Shown here: piece after piece, positions 34,304-43,252 of the stretch
Layout of the letters: every line of letters starts with the position of its first letter
How positions within the stretch are numbered: position 1 is the stretch's first letter
From: an uncultured Verrucomicrobiales bacterium
Lineage (GTDB): Bacteria; Verrucomicrobiota; Verrucomicrobiia; Verrucomicrobiales; Akkermansiaceae
Assembly (NCBI GenBank): GCA_937916135.1
Contig: CALFTQ010000015.1
Coordinates: forward strand, 1 to 64,000
Length of the DNA stretch: 64,000 nt
Direction: 5' to 3'
Notes under the pieces: model-generated
Databases searched by the model: none
Seen by the model: only the letters and a program-made list of their open reading frames with translations
Told to the model about the DNA's origin: nothing
Position numbers and translations under genes: made by a program

Positions 34304-35608
34304 ATGCAAGCAGAGGCCAGAGCAACAATCAGTACCCACGGAATTGCCACAGCTGCGCTGGTAGTTGTAGTGGGCCTGTTTGTGTTCAGCTCATTCATGA
34401 CCCACCACTATGCCGGCTGGTGGTGGGCGGCACTCAAGGCTTTTGCAGAGGCGGCCACTGTGGGTGCTCTGGCAGACTGGTTTGCGGTGGTGGCGCTGTT
34501 CCGGCATCCGCTGGGGCTACCCATCCCCCATACAGCTGTGCTGGTGAAAAAGCAAGACTCCATCGCAAAGTCCATAGCTTCCTTTTTCTGCGATAATTTC
34601 TGGGTACCTGATCAAGTGCGGGCTCGCGTGTTGGGCATGCACCCTACCGGCTTTCTGCTCAGGATGCTCAGCCGGCACCAGGGGGCTCTGGGCAATATCC
34701 GCAAGGAAATGCTGCAACGCCTGGGGGCATTCCTCGCAAACGAGAAATCCAGGAACGGTGTTGCTGCAGCCGTGGCGGGGGTGCTGCCATCCCTCCCGCT
34801 CAAGGAAATAGTGTGCGGGCTGGTAAATTGCATGCGCAATTCTGCGCTGCCCTCAGTGGCTGCGGATATTGTGGTGGCAGAAGCTGCCGGTTATGCTCGC
34901 AGGAACAAGGAAATCATCGCCGGAGAAGTAGCGGCCTGCGTGGATCCCTCGCAATTCATACCCCGTAACCTGGGAGGGGTGCTGGATGTGTTCGGTGGCG
35001 GAGCCTTGCAGCAATTGGGGGGAGGGGTGAACCAGGTGTTTCTGGCCAGTGTCAGAACCATTGTCGGGCCCTTGGTGGCTGACCGCGTCTGTTCCTATGC
35101 CGATGGCATCGCCCGCGAGCCGAATCACCGCGTGCGCCTCGAAATCCGGAACTCCATTTTGCAAGCGCTCACCGATATAGCCGAAGGTAACAAATACGAA
35201 GCAGAACTCTCTGCCGCCCTCGCCGCTCTCGCTGGGAAGGACTCTGTCATCAGATTCTTCGATGCTATTCTACCGTATCTTCAGAGCGCTTCAGCCGTTT
35301 CCTCTGAAACCGAGGAACAAGCCATTGCCCAGCGTTTGGCTCACGTGCTGAACGAAAATCCGGAACTTTGCTCAGCTCTGGACTCCGCCATCGCGAACCT
35401 TGCTGCAGACCTGGTGGCCCAGACCTCCGACCTCGTGGCTTCTGAGCTCGAATCCACCATCCGCTCCTGGGATATGAACACCATGGTCTCCAAAATTGAG
35501 TCCCAGGTCGGAGATGACCTCCAGTACATCCGCCTCAACGGCACCTTCGTCGGCGGGCTGATCGGTATTGGAATTTTTCTTATCACCACCATGGCTTCTG
35601 CAATTTAG
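34304..35608 (+). CDS. DUF445 family membrane protein (YjiN-like)
   Basis: A 434-residue member of DUF445. It has the signature N-terminal segment: a transmembrane helix (residues ~15-33), then KAFAEAATVGALADWFAVVALFRHPLGLPIPHTAVLVKKQDSIA, which is diagnostic of the family. A long helical periplasmic or cytoplasmic region follows, and a C-terminal transmembrane helix ends the protein (GLIGIGIFLITTMASAI). DUF445 proteins are widespread and uncharacterised; I recall no established reaction. A 186-nt gap upstream, without a gene, may hold a secondary promoter. Its G+C-richer codon use than the following genes suggests a different origin from them. Confidence 0.88.
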   Translation: MQAEARATISTHGIATAALVVVVGLFVFSSFMTHHYAGWWWAALKAFAEAATVGALADWFAVVALFRHPLGLPIPHTAVLVKKQDSIAKSIASFFCDNFWVPDQVRARVLGMHPTGFLLRMLSRHQGALGNIRKEMLQRLGAFLANEKSRNGVAAAVAGVLPSLPLKEIVCGLVNCMRNSALPSVAADIVVAEAAGYARRNKEIIAGEVAACVDPSQFIPRNLGGVLDVFGGGALQQLGGGVNQVFLASVRTIVGPLVADRVCSYADGIAREPNHRVRLEIRNSILQALTDIAEGNKYEAELSAALAALAGKDSVIRFFDAILPYLQSASAVSSETEEQAIAQRLAHVLNENPELCSALDSAIANLAADLVAQTSDLVASELESTIRSWDMNTMVSKIESQVGDDLQYIRLNGTFVGGLIGIGIFLITTMASAI

Positions 35609-35673
35609 AAATTATATGAGTAGAAACAAATTCACACTATCCTGAACAATTCATTATTATTACCTAAACGCAT

Positions 35674-36693
35674 ATGACAGATACATACAAAACAGTGTTT
35701 GGAGAAAGTACAACTACTTTTACTCCATCTGAAATACAACAACATGGCAATTGGGGATGTGCTGTAAAATGCCAGAGCCTCATTATGAATAAGTTCGGCC
35801 TGGATATATCCGAGGAACAGCTGACCCGTGAGGGCCTCGAAAACGGGTGGTACATAGATGGTGCCGGTACGCCTTTATCGGATGTCGGCAAGTTGCTCAA
35901 TTTGCACGGTATTGACACCATCGCCATCACGAATGCTAACCAGTACACGCTGATGCATGAATTAGCTCAGGGGCACCAGGTAATTGTAGGTGTGGATGCC
36001 TTTGAACTCGATAGCAATTTGCTTGTGCAGTTTCTATCAAGGACGACTGATAATCCGAATCATGCTATTCTGGTGACGGGTATTGATGCGACTGACCCGG
36101 AAAATGTTCAGGTTATCGTCACGGATCCCGGTTCTGGTGAGTTCACGAGCTATCCTTGGAATCAATTTGCCGAGGCCTGGGGCGATTCCCAGTTCCACAT
36201 GGTCGCCACTACTGAGCCTCCCCCCTCGGATTTTTCTCAGCAGTTCGATGTTGATTTTACTTCTTCCTTATTGACTTCTGCTGGAATTACTCCTGAGATG
36301 TATGAGCCGAGCTATTCGTATGCTGATGTAAGCTTCGGTGGAGATGTGAGCGCTGTGAATCCTGTTGCTGAATCTGATGATTATGAAATGATTGTGAAGT
36401 CTGCTATGTCTGCTGATGGCCAAGGGGCTGAGATAGATGAAGGAACCGATCCTCTTTCAGCCGATTGGATGAGTACGGAGGAGAATGACGGCTCGTTTAT
36501 GGATGAGACTGAAATCGTTGTAGAGCCGAGTGACGATTCCGATTTTGACCGGTTAAATGGTGAATCTGCCATTAGTGAAGATACAGATAATTTCATCGTA
36601 GAAGTTGACTTCCCTGATGCTGATGAAATGAATGAAGATGAATCCGACAATCTGATTGAAGACGGATTGCAGATTAGTTCAGATTTTGCATGA
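35674..36693 (+). CDS. C39-like cysteine peptidase domain with long acidic tail
   Basis: A 339-residue protein. Residues ~15-185 follow the papain-like C39 layout: QQHGNWGCAVKC with the candidate nucleophile Cys29 and oxyanion Gln/His just before, His130 in NPNHAILVTGID, and Asp151 in VIVTDPGSGEFTSYPWNQFAEAW. In ABC exporters this domain cleaves double-glycine leaders, but here it is free-standing, without signal peptide or transporter. The remaining ~150 residues are a low-complexity acidic tail (many Asp, Glu and Ser). It may be a toxin-like or processing peptidase, or an inactive binding module. The tail resembles the acidic tails elsewhere in the cluster. Confidence 0.75.
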   Translation: MTDTYKTVFGESTTTFTPSEIQQHGNWGCAVKCQSLIMNKFGLDISEEQLTREGLENGWYIDGAGTPLSDVGKLLNLHGIDTIAITNANQYTLMHELAQGHQVIVGVDAFELDSNLLVQFLSRTTDNPNHAILVTGIDATDPENVQVIVTDPGSGEFTSYPWNQFAEAWGDSQFHMVATTEPPPSDFSQQFDVDFTSSLLTSAGITPEMYEPSYSYADVSFGGDVSAVNPVAESDDYEMIVKSAMSADGQGAEIDEGTDPLSADWMSTEENDGSFMDETEIVVEPSDDSDFDRLNGESAISEDTDNFIVEVDFPDADEMNEDESDNLIEDGLQISSDFA

Positions 36694-36734
36694 TTTAATA
36701 GTATAGATAAATTAACATAAACTTTAATTGATAT

Positions 36735-38219
36735 ATGGGGCTTATAACCTTGGGATCGGCAGTAGTGGCCTTTGCTACTTCTATGGGTGGTGCTCAGCTC
36801 ATTAATGGACATCTCTCAAGAAGACTGCAAGAGAGAACGGCTCAGGAAAATCGTGAGCATTCTGAGAGAATGGAAATGATGCGACAGCGCTATCAACAGG
36901 CGTTGGAAGAGAAAAAATTTGCGGAATCCGAGCGCCTGCAGCGCGAGATTACTGCACTTAGGCATAATCAAGCAATGGAGCTTCAGACGTCAAATATTCA
37001 GAAAAATTGGGAACTGCATCAGAATAAGATGTATTTGAAGGATGCCTGGCCTTTAGTTGCTCCTCCCCTTTGCTATCTTCATTTGTTGCAGAATCACTCT
37101 GAGGGTGGCCGATTGCCATTGCAATTGATTCTTGGTGAGGAACCGGAATCCATGCGAGCTGTCATAGGTGGTGTGACTCAGAATCTACAGCAGATATATA
37201 ACAGCCAGGTGTTTTGCTATTCTGGTGGTTGGAAGCCTGAGTTCCGGGTTGATACCGCGCATTTGTTGCCTCTGCAGACAGATTTGTCAGGATGCCCAAC
37301 TCTGGTATTAAGCCCGCAGGAAATAAATGATAGATTTGAATTGAAGGCCTATTATTGGGGAATCGGGGCCAGGGGTGCGTCTTCCATTGTTCATAGTACT
37401 GTTTATTCGGAAGATTTGGAAAAGATTAAGCTTGATGCTCTGCGTGCACATGCAGATAGTATGTCGCTACAATATCAAGGAATTGAATGCCATTCCAAGG
37501 TGATTCAGGCATTGATAGAGCTTCGTGCCAAAGAAAAGGCGAGGTATAGTGAGCTTCAGGAGGTCGCAAAGAAGGATGCCGTTCTTAATCCGGATAAACT
37601 TATCGGAGTGGAGTATAATAAGCACTATCGGGCATTCTTCAAGGATGATGACATTATGAAGACTATAGATACCGAATATAAAACCATGGCCTCTCACTTA
37701 ATGCAGGTGGTTGGTTCGGTGCTGATTGATGTTCATCACTTGGTTGCGTACAATGCCCCCCCAAAGTCTATCGAATTGCTCAAGCTTTTCACAGAGGAAG
37801 AAAAAACAAAGCTGCTGCCTGTCATTGCGTCGGTGTATACAAAAGTGTTGTCGGAGCTGGCTACTCCCGCTTCATTGACCAATTCTCATAGTTCTATGGT
37901 GCATCCCTGGAGCCCGGTATATTATTCTCTTGTTTCTGTTGCATTCAAAGATATTAAGGGTGGAGAGCCGTTTGCAAGACAATTTGCGGATGAAGGATGG
38001 AGACTTTTAAGTGAATTGTATACATCTGCGCATTCCAGGACTATTGAAGCACCGTTCCATGTAGAAACATTCAATCGACTGAGCCTTGTATCGAAGAACA
38101 ATACGGGCCTGGCCATTGCCCCATCATATGTGCCCGATGAGAATATAGATTATATGCGTTGCTCGATTGGACATAGCTGTGTCCCAATGAGTGAGAGAAC
38201 TTTTGTAAAACGTTTTTAA
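36735..38219 (+). CDS. Membrane-anchored coiled-coil protein
   Basis: A 494-residue protein. A short N-terminal hydrophobic segment (MGLITLGSAVVAFATSMGGA) is followed by a strongly charged coiled coil (residues ~28-85, SRRLQERTAQENREHSERME and REITALRHNQAMELQ) and a large globular part of ~400 residues with no recognised domain. The gene is A+T-rich. Its place directly upstream of the two GTPase genes (18 nt) suggests that it anchors or is regulated by them. The organisation, helix-coiled coil-globular domain, is that of a membrane scaffold or effector. Confidence 0.7.
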   Translation: MGLITLGSAVVAFATSMGGAQLINGHLSRRLQERTAQENREHSERMEMMRQRYQQALEEKKFAESERLQREITALRHNQAMELQTSNIQKNWELHQNKMYLKDAWPLVAPPLCYLHLLQNHSEGGRLPLQLILGEEPESMRAVIGGVTQNLQQIYNSQVFCYSGGWKPEFRVDTAHLLPLQTDLSGCPTLVLSPQEINDRFELKAYYWGIGARGASSIVHSTVYSEDLEKIKLDALRAHADSMSLQYQGIECHSKVIQALIELRAKEKARYSELQEVAKKDAVLNPDKLIGVEYNKHYRAFFKDDDIMKTIDTEYKTMASHLMQVVGSVLIDVHHLVAYNAPPKSIELLKLFTEEEKTKLLPVIASVYTKVLSELATPASLTNSHSSMVHPWSPVYYSLVSVAFKDIKGGEPFARQFADEGWRLLSELYTSAHSRTIEAPFHVETFNRLSLVSKNNTGLAIAPSYVPDENIDYMRCSIGHSCVPMSERTFVKRF

Positions 38220-38237
38220 TGCTGAATTTTTAATGAT

Positions 38238-39215
38238 GTGATGAATGATATAAATGTGATGATGATAGGTTTCTCGGGAGCGGGAAAGACCTCGTATATG
38301 ATTGCTTTGTATAATCGCTTCTGCTCAGAGCAAGTTGCAGGTTTTCAATTGCGGGCCGTTGATGATGATGAGCATGAGTGCTTCATTGACCTTGGGACGG
38401 ATCTTGATATGGGATTCTATCCGGCGAGTACTGATATACATAGCTCCTATAATTTCAATTTGTTTTATAAAGAAGAAGAAGTTTTGGAATTTAACTGGAG
38501 CGACTATCGCGGCGGTGTCCTGGGCGATAAATCACATGAGACTAATCGGGTTGTTAATGATATCGTTTCCTCTGATGCTCTTATTATCTTCCTTGACTCA
38601 ACTAAGTTCTATGAGGAAGGCGGGAAACCCATGGTAAGAATCATGAACCGCATTCAGCAATTGATGATGCAGACTATATCCAAAAAAGAAACGGATGATT
38701 ACTTTCCTGTTTCCTTTGTCTTTACGAAATTGGATGAGGTTGATCTTGTAAAAATGCGTAACTCTGCCGCATTTCGCTTGTTCATGGATAAGGTTGTTCC
38801 GCTGATACAGCAAAGTCAGGATGCCATGGGTCTATTTACCTTTACGATAGTAGGTGAAGATAATTATAATATCGAGTATCCTTTCATTTTCACTATGTAT
38901 ATGTGTTTGCGTTCTCGCTTAACAGAGTATGGGAAGCTTTTAGATGCTTGCACGAAGCGTTACAATCACTGTGTCGCTGAATGTAAGCGTTATGCGGAGT
39001 CTGGAGGTGTCTGGAACGAAATAACGTCCTTCTTCTCTGGGGATAAGTCGGATTATGATATAGCTATGGAGAAAGCGAATGAGGCAAAGGGAGAAATGGA
39101 ATGTGTGGAACGTCTTCAGGCTGAAGCTGAGAAGCTGGAAGAGCCGGTTAAATTGTTAGCAGCTTTGCTGGAAAAATGTAATGAAGATGAACAAGTCCTT
39201 ATGAAAATCTTTTAA
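38238..39215 (+). CDS. P-loop GTPase 1 (TRAFAC-like, double-GTPase-system type)
   Basis: A 325-residue GTPase-like protein. G1/Walker A GFSGAGKT is at 11-18; the G3 region is FNWSDYRGG (85-93), with Asp89 and the Gly-Gly expected after it; G4 TKLD (163-166) gives guanine specificity. The second half is a helical, charged coiled coil (residues ~225-325). The W-x-D-Y-R-G-G motif recurs in the next gene, which is a diverged paralogue. Such paired GTPases are a feature of the conflict systems described as double-GTPase (TRAFAC) systems, and I infer a similar nucleotide switch here. The start has tandem ATGs (MMND). Confidence 0.78.
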   Translation: MMNDINVMMIGFSGAGKTSYMIALYNRFCSEQVAGFQLRAVDDDEHECFIDLGTDLDMGFYPASTDIHSSYNFNLFYKEEEVLEFNWSDYRGGVLGDKSHETNRVVNDIVSSDALIIFLDSTKFYEEGGKPMVRIMNRIQQLMMQTISKKETDDYFPVSFVFTKLDEVDLVKMRNSAAFRLFMDKVVPLIQQSQDAMGLFTFTIVGEDNYNIEYPFIFTMYMCLRSRLTEYGKLLDACTKRYNHCVAECKRYAESGGVWNEITSFFSGDKSDYDIAMEKANEAKGEMECVERLQAEAEKLEEPVKLLAALLEKCNEDEQVLMKIF

Positions 39216-39249
39216 ACAACTAAAACAACTAACTCAACAAAATATTATT

Positions 39250-40275
39250 ATGGAAGTTAATATTACAATGATAGGTGGTCCCGGTACAGGGAAGACATGT
39301 TATCTGTACGCCATGGCGGACCAGATGATCTTCGGCTTAAATGGCTTTTCATTTCAAGCTGCTGATTACAATGTCGCCTGCGATTTGCAGGACGAATGGA
39401 CTATGATGACAGAGGAGGGTAAGTGGCCTTCCCCTACAGCTGAGAATAACGAAATTGAGTTCAGATGCTGTTATGGCACTAGAGAACTAGCCACATTTAA
39501 CTGGTTTGACTATCGAGGCGGCTTGTGCACTGTGGGGCGGTTGGATATGTCCAATCCGGAAGTGACTGAGTTTATAGATATGATGGATAGGTCTACCTGC
39601 TTACTGATTCTTATTTCCGCTGAGGATATCAAGGGCGTTCTAAACAGGAATACAGCATCTGAACGGCTTTTCAAGCGTTACATGGCCCTGCTGGATTTGT
39701 ATAGCAAGAAGCACAAGCCTGTACCGATTGCATTTACTATTACAAAGGGAGACTTGCTCGAAGAAGGGGAATTTGAAAGAGGAGTTGAACTCCTGAAGGA
39801 TAAGTATTTTTCCAAGTTTTTCATCAATGATTCAGAGAGTGGTGGTTGGCTGATTACTTTTGTCGTGGTGGGCCTTGGTGCGGAAAAATTAGGCAAAACA
39901 GAGGACGGAATGATTCAGGGAACGATATCTCCTTTTAATGTACATTTGCCTGTGCTTTTTGCTATTCGTTGCTCATATACAAAACAAATTGAGACCATAA
40001 AACAAGAGAAAAGCCGTTTGAGTAGAGAACGGGACGGATATGTCCGCGAGTATGAGACTGTGTCAAAACGGAGTGCTTTGAGTCGTTGGTGGCATGGGGA
40101 TGATCTGGATGAGGTTACTGCTGAGCTCGAGGACGCACGTAACCGAGTCCGGAAAACCGAAGAAAATTTTAATAAGTATTACGCCAATCTGCTGAAATTA
40201 ACAAATGAACTGATGGAATCAAATACGGCAATAGTTTATTGCAATGGAGAGAAGATGGAACTTGACGGTGTCTGA
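39250..40275 (+). CDS. P-loop GTPase 2 (paralogue)
   Basis: A 341-residue paralogue of the preceding GTPase: G1 GGPGTGKT (9-16), G3 FNWFDYRGG (83-91) and G4 TKGD (165-168), with the same distances between motifs. The C-terminal ~120 residues form a coiled coil (IETIKQEKSRLSRERDGYVR and beyond), interrupted by RWWHGDD. Both partners keep all nucleotide-binding motifs, so a GTPase pair that homo- or heterodimerises is likely. Linked 34 nt from gene 1 and 18 nt from the candidate partner gene. Confidence 0.78.
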   Translation: MEVNITMIGGPGTGKTCYLYAMADQMIFGLNGFSFQAADYNVACDLQDEWTMMTEEGKWPSPTAENNEIEFRCCYGTRELATFNWFDYRGGLCTVGRLDMSNPEVTEFIDMMDRSTCLLILISAEDIKGVLNRNTASERLFKRYMALLDLYSKKHKPVPIAFTITKGDLLEEGEFERGVELLKDKYFSKFFINDSESGGWLITFVVVGLGAEKLGKTEDGMIQGTISPFNVHLPVLFAIRCSYTKQIETIKQEKSRLSRERDGYVREYETVSKRSALSRWWHGDDLDEVTAELEDARNRVRKTEENFNKYYANLLKLTNELMESNTAIVYCNGEKMELDGV

Positions 40276-40293
40276 TTTATAAATAAGAATGAT

Positions 40294-41346
40294 ATGAATA
40301 ACAGTATGCAGGCTCTTATATATACACGCCCACATAAGAGATTTATATTAGATTATTGCTATTTTGCATATCCCGCAGGATTATCACAGACTGAGAACTC
40401 ATTGCTTAATGAGCATATCAGGAATGTTATGGCTGTGGAGTCATATTGTGGAGATATCCGCGATGTCCGATGGCATATTTTACGATTGAAGAACTATGTT
40501 CTTGTAGGTATAGCTACTGAGAAGCTTGGCCGAATTGATAGTTCCAAATCTAAAATCAGAGGTTATTATGGTATATTGATGCCTGTTGATTCGGCTGTTA
40601 TACCATCATGGAGCACCTTTGAGGAATTGGACAAGCTCTTTGTAACTCCTCATTACATGGATGACTACCGATTTGAACCGGTGCAACCGGCACTGGTGCC
40701 TGATGAGTTGGTTCAACCGGTGGTGACTCCGGGAGATGAAGCTTCATGCATGAATATTCAGCTCAATCTGTCGTCTGAATCGTGCAAGTTGATTCCTGTA
40801 GCGCATGTTGACAATCTGGATGCACTGCTGAATAAAGCATTACGGATTGCTGTGGAGAATGAGTCGTTTGAATTGGTATATGGATTTAACAATAAACGGC
40901 ACGCTATGACCATGCCTGTTATGAATGCCATATGCCATGAAGTAGAAAGTGAGGAGCTTATCCTGCAACCTGGCTCTGCATTGTCTTCTGAGCCTGTAAA
41001 TCATCGTGCTACGGTGGGGGCTGATGAGAAGAAACGCATACGCGTGTATGCGTATGGGAATGAGACAGGTCGTGGGGATGAAGCTCAACGGCCGGATCCC
41101 CCGCGAAGGAGAAGAAGCCGCAGAGGTTCACCGAAGGAATTATTGCGTAAGATTTTACCAGAGGTAGTTGTTCGTATGCTTCCAGAATGTTTTGGTAATC
41201 AATCCTTCAAGGATGAGAGAGAAGAGGTTGATAACAAGAAGACACACATCACTGATGAGCAGCCTGAGGTTGATCTCAGAACCACAGGGATGCGCTCTCG
41301 GAAGTCTCATGCTGATAAAGAGTTTGATAGTACAATGAAATTCTAG
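40294..41346 (+). CDS. Putative GTPase-associated protein
   Basis: A 350-residue protein in the position where GTPase-conflict systems carry a GTPase-associated adaptor. The N-terminal ~125 residues include ALIYTRPHKRFILDYCYFAY and VLVGIATEKLGRIDSSKSKIRGYYGILMPVD, a beta-rich layout with an R-G-x-Y-G segment that faintly recalls GAP1-type N-terminal domains; I hold this weakly. A Pro-rich linker follows, and a strongly basic segment (PRRRRSRRGSPKELLRK, ~272-288) that could bind nucleic acid or acidic tails. The C-terminus is charged and disordered. No membrane span. Confidence 0.6.
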   Translation: MNNSMQALIYTRPHKRFILDYCYFAYPAGLSQTENSLLNEHIRNVMAVESYCGDIRDVRWHILRLKNYVLVGIATEKLGRIDSSKSKIRGYYGILMPVDSAVIPSWSTFEELDKLFVTPHYMDDYRFEPVQPALVPDELVQPVVTPGDEASCMNIQLNLSSESCKLIPVAHVDNLDALLNKALRIAVENESFELVYGFNNKRHAMTMPVMNAICHEVESEELILQPGSALSSEPVNHRATVGADEKKRIRVYAYGNETGRGDEAQRPDPPRRRRSRRGSPKELLRKILPEVVVRMLPECFGNQSFKDEREEVDNKKTHITDEQPEVDLRTTGMRSRKSHADKEFDSTMKF

Positions 41347-41442
41347 GACATCAGGTAACCTGTATTTCACCCATTACGTTCAGAATTGCTACGTATTGGC
41401 TTATATATAGGCAGAGAATGCATCCTGTGGTGTAGTCGCATT

Positions 41443-41473
41443 CCCCGCGTATTCTTTATTTGAATACGCGGGG
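41443..41473 (+). terminator. Perfect 12-bp hairpin between operon genes
   Basis: CCCCGCGTATTC / GAATACGCGGGG with a 7-nt loop, without a following U tract. It may be an attenuator, a processing site or a weak terminator. The right arm sequence recurs at 43924-43935, downstream of microprotein 7. Confidence 0.5.
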
Positions 41474-41520
41474 AGGTGGTTGGGGACATAAAATGCGTCT
41501 GTGTTTTTTGTATAAAGTAA

Positions 41521-42696
41521 ATGAATGATATTCAGAAAAAAATTAAGGACGCTCGTGAACTTTTAGAACGGAACGAGTTCGGTAAGGTCTGTGAAAGTTT
41601 ACTCCCTTTGGTCTCAACAAAGGATGCAGAGGCTCTGTTCTTGTTGGCCGAGGCTCTGGTGCGAAAGAATGAAAAAAAACTTGTTGCGGCGGGAGGGATA
41701 ATATTTCCTTTATTGTCTATATTTGACAAGGAAAACGTTGAGAAACATGCCGCACAATATGCTGAAATCCAGAAAGCCATAGAGTATTATGGCGTGTCGG
41801 CTATGGGTGGTTATATGCCTGCATGGTACGGCCTTGGTCAATGCTATGCAAAAGGGTTGATTGAAAAAGGCTTATTCGGAGCAAATGCAAAGGGGAAGAA
41901 AATGGCTTTAGCGTGTTATTTGAAGGCGGCTCGTGGGGGGTATGAGCCTGCTCAGTTTGAATTGGGCCGTATTTATGAAAATGGGAAATTAGGTGTTACG
42001 ATAGATTATAACGAGGCTCTTAGATGGTACGGCGAATCGGAGCGGAATGGTAATACTGAAGCTGGAGGGAAATGTAGTCATTTGTCTCTATTATCGCTTG
42101 ATGCGGACGACTTGTTCGCCAAAGGGGTGGAGAGCTATCAGAAAATGAAAAATCTGTGCGAAAAAAGGGATAAACCGGGATGGTCATATTTCCTTTGGGA
42201 AGCAGAGCGCTTTTTTAAATATGCCAGGGAAAAAGGTTCAGATGAGTCTTTAAAATATCTGGGTTTATGTGCAGAAATCAACAATGATAAGATGTTGGCG
42301 ATGCATAATTTCCTTCTATATGTGAGTAGTGTTTATGCTGAACCGGATATCATGTATAAGATAGGTTGCTTTTTCGAGTCGATGGAATATTATGATATCG
42401 CTTGCCGATGGTTTATGAATGTGCGTGATTATAAGGACTCCCTGCAGAAAGTCGAAAAATTTCAAAAAAAGGTCATTATGAAGGCGGCATTTGATGTTGC
42501 AAGAGCAGGATATGGTTTCTGTTCTCTCGCTCAAGAGGGGATGGGGGCTTGGATTTCTCCCAAGTCTGTGTCTGCGTGTAAGAATATAAACAATGCTGTG
42601 GCATCTTACATGAAGGTACCAACGTGTTTCGGATGTGATGATTTAGATGAGTTAATATCGGATAGCCGTTTGGCTCTTCGAAGGATAATGGAATAA
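41521..42696 (+). CDS. Sel1-like repeat protein
   Basis: A 391-residue helical-repeat protein. Sel1-like/TPR-like units are visible at ~85-170: MGGYMPAWYGLGQCYAKG and ACYLKAARGGYEPAQFELGRIYENG, then EALRWYGESERNGNTEAGGK. Flanking helices are more degenerate (SYQKMKNLCEKRD, AERFFKYAREKG). No signal peptide, so cytoplasmic. Sel1 proteins usually act as adaptors in complexes. It is the last plus-strand gene of the cluster and is separated from the previous gene by 174 nt with a hairpin, so it may have its own transcript. Part of the lower-GC region. Confidence 0.82.
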   Translation: MNDIQKKIKDARELLERNEFGKVCESLLPLVSTKDAEALFLLAEALVRKNEKKLVAAGGIIFPLLSIFDKENVEKHAAQYAEIQKAIEYYGVSAMGGYMPAWYGLGQCYAKGLIEKGLFGANAKGKKMALACYLKAARGGYEPAQFELGRIYENGKLGVTIDYNEALRWYGESERNGNTEAGGKCSHLSLLSLDADDLFAKGVESYQKMKNLCEKRDKPGWSYFLWEAERFFKYAREKGSDESLKYLGLCAEINNDKMLAMHNFLLYVSSVYAEPDIMYKIGCFFESMEYYDIACRWFMNVRDYKDSLQKVEKFQKKVIMKAAFDVARAGYGFCSLAQEGMGAWISPKSVSACKNINNAVASYMKVPTCFGCDDLDELISDSRLALRRIME

Positions 42697-42996
42697 ATCA
42701 GCACGTAGTATACTGAGCGCTTCAGGTGGTAAGCCGTATGGAGACTGAGTGTATGAAGTGCTCTGATGAAACTGCTAGAAAATACAAGAGTGCAGATAGG
42801 CCCTGAAGTACGGCATATCCGGAAAGTCAGAATGTGCTGAAAGATACATTCGATTGCATAAGGCGGATTCCGTCTGCGATAGTTATGTCTGAGGAACTGT
42901 GTTGATCAGCAAGAACAATTACCCCCGCGCATCTGGTTTTGCAGAAGAGCGGGGGAATTGTGGGTTATGAGTTGAGGCCTTGACTTGGTGGAGTTT
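42697..42996. other. Convergent spacer with GC-rich hairpin
   Basis: 300 nt between the Sel1 gene and the convergent microprotein array. It holds CCCCCGC / GCGGGGG at 42922-42928 and 42949-42955, a 7-bp stem with a 20-nt loop that could end transcription from both sides. No open frame looks coding. A small RNA cannot be excluded. Confidence 0.4.
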
Positions 42997-43080
42997 TTAC
43001 TCGTCGATATTGATTCCGGTGAAGAGGTGGATGGCGAGCTTGGCGAGCGGACCGGTGAGGTCTTCGAAGAGGCGGAACAT
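42997..43080 (-). CDS. Microprotein 1 (27 residues, amphipathic)
   Basis: Twenty-seven codons from ATG 43080, beginning MFRLFEDLTGPLAKLAIHLF and ending in an acidic INIDE tail. Plotted as a helix, hydrophobic Leu, Phe, Ile and Ala fall on one face and charged residues on the other, as in phenol-soluble modulins. Net charge about -2. The pattern L-F/L-E-D/E-L-x3-LAK-x-A is shared with microprotein 3. The leader CATAGAAAACAAACACACC directly precedes the ATG and is nearly the same as in other members; no Shine-Dalgarno. Last gene of the array in transcription order. No cysteine or leader cleavage site, so any export would be of the whole peptide. Confidence 0.75.
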   Translation of the reverse strand: MFRLFEDLTGPLAKLAIHLFTGINIDE

Positions 43081-43145
43081 GGTGTGTTTGTTTTCTATGT
43101 ATTTTGTTGTTTATATGAGTTCGATTGTCAGCAGGCAACGGCCCA

Positions 43146-43223
43146 TCAGCGATCTTTCCAGAGGTTGACGAGGAAGGGTACGCCGTGCATGATTGCGAGT
43201 ATTGTGAGGGAGGCGGGATCCAT
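43146..43223 (-). CDS. Microprotein 2 (25 residues, hydrophobic)
   Basis: Twenty-five codons from ATG 43223, beginning MDPASLTILAIMHGVPFLVN and ending LWKDR. A central hydrophobic stretch with acidic and basic ends, net charge about 0. It lacks the A/C-rich leader of its neighbours and stops with TGA where the others use TAA, so it is the least certain member. Position, orientation and size fit the array. It could form a short membrane-inserted helix. Confidence 0.5.
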   Translation of the reverse strand: MDPASLTILAIMHGVPFLVNLWKDR

Positions 43224-43252
43224 ATGCTTGATAATTGATAGGGTGGTAAGGT

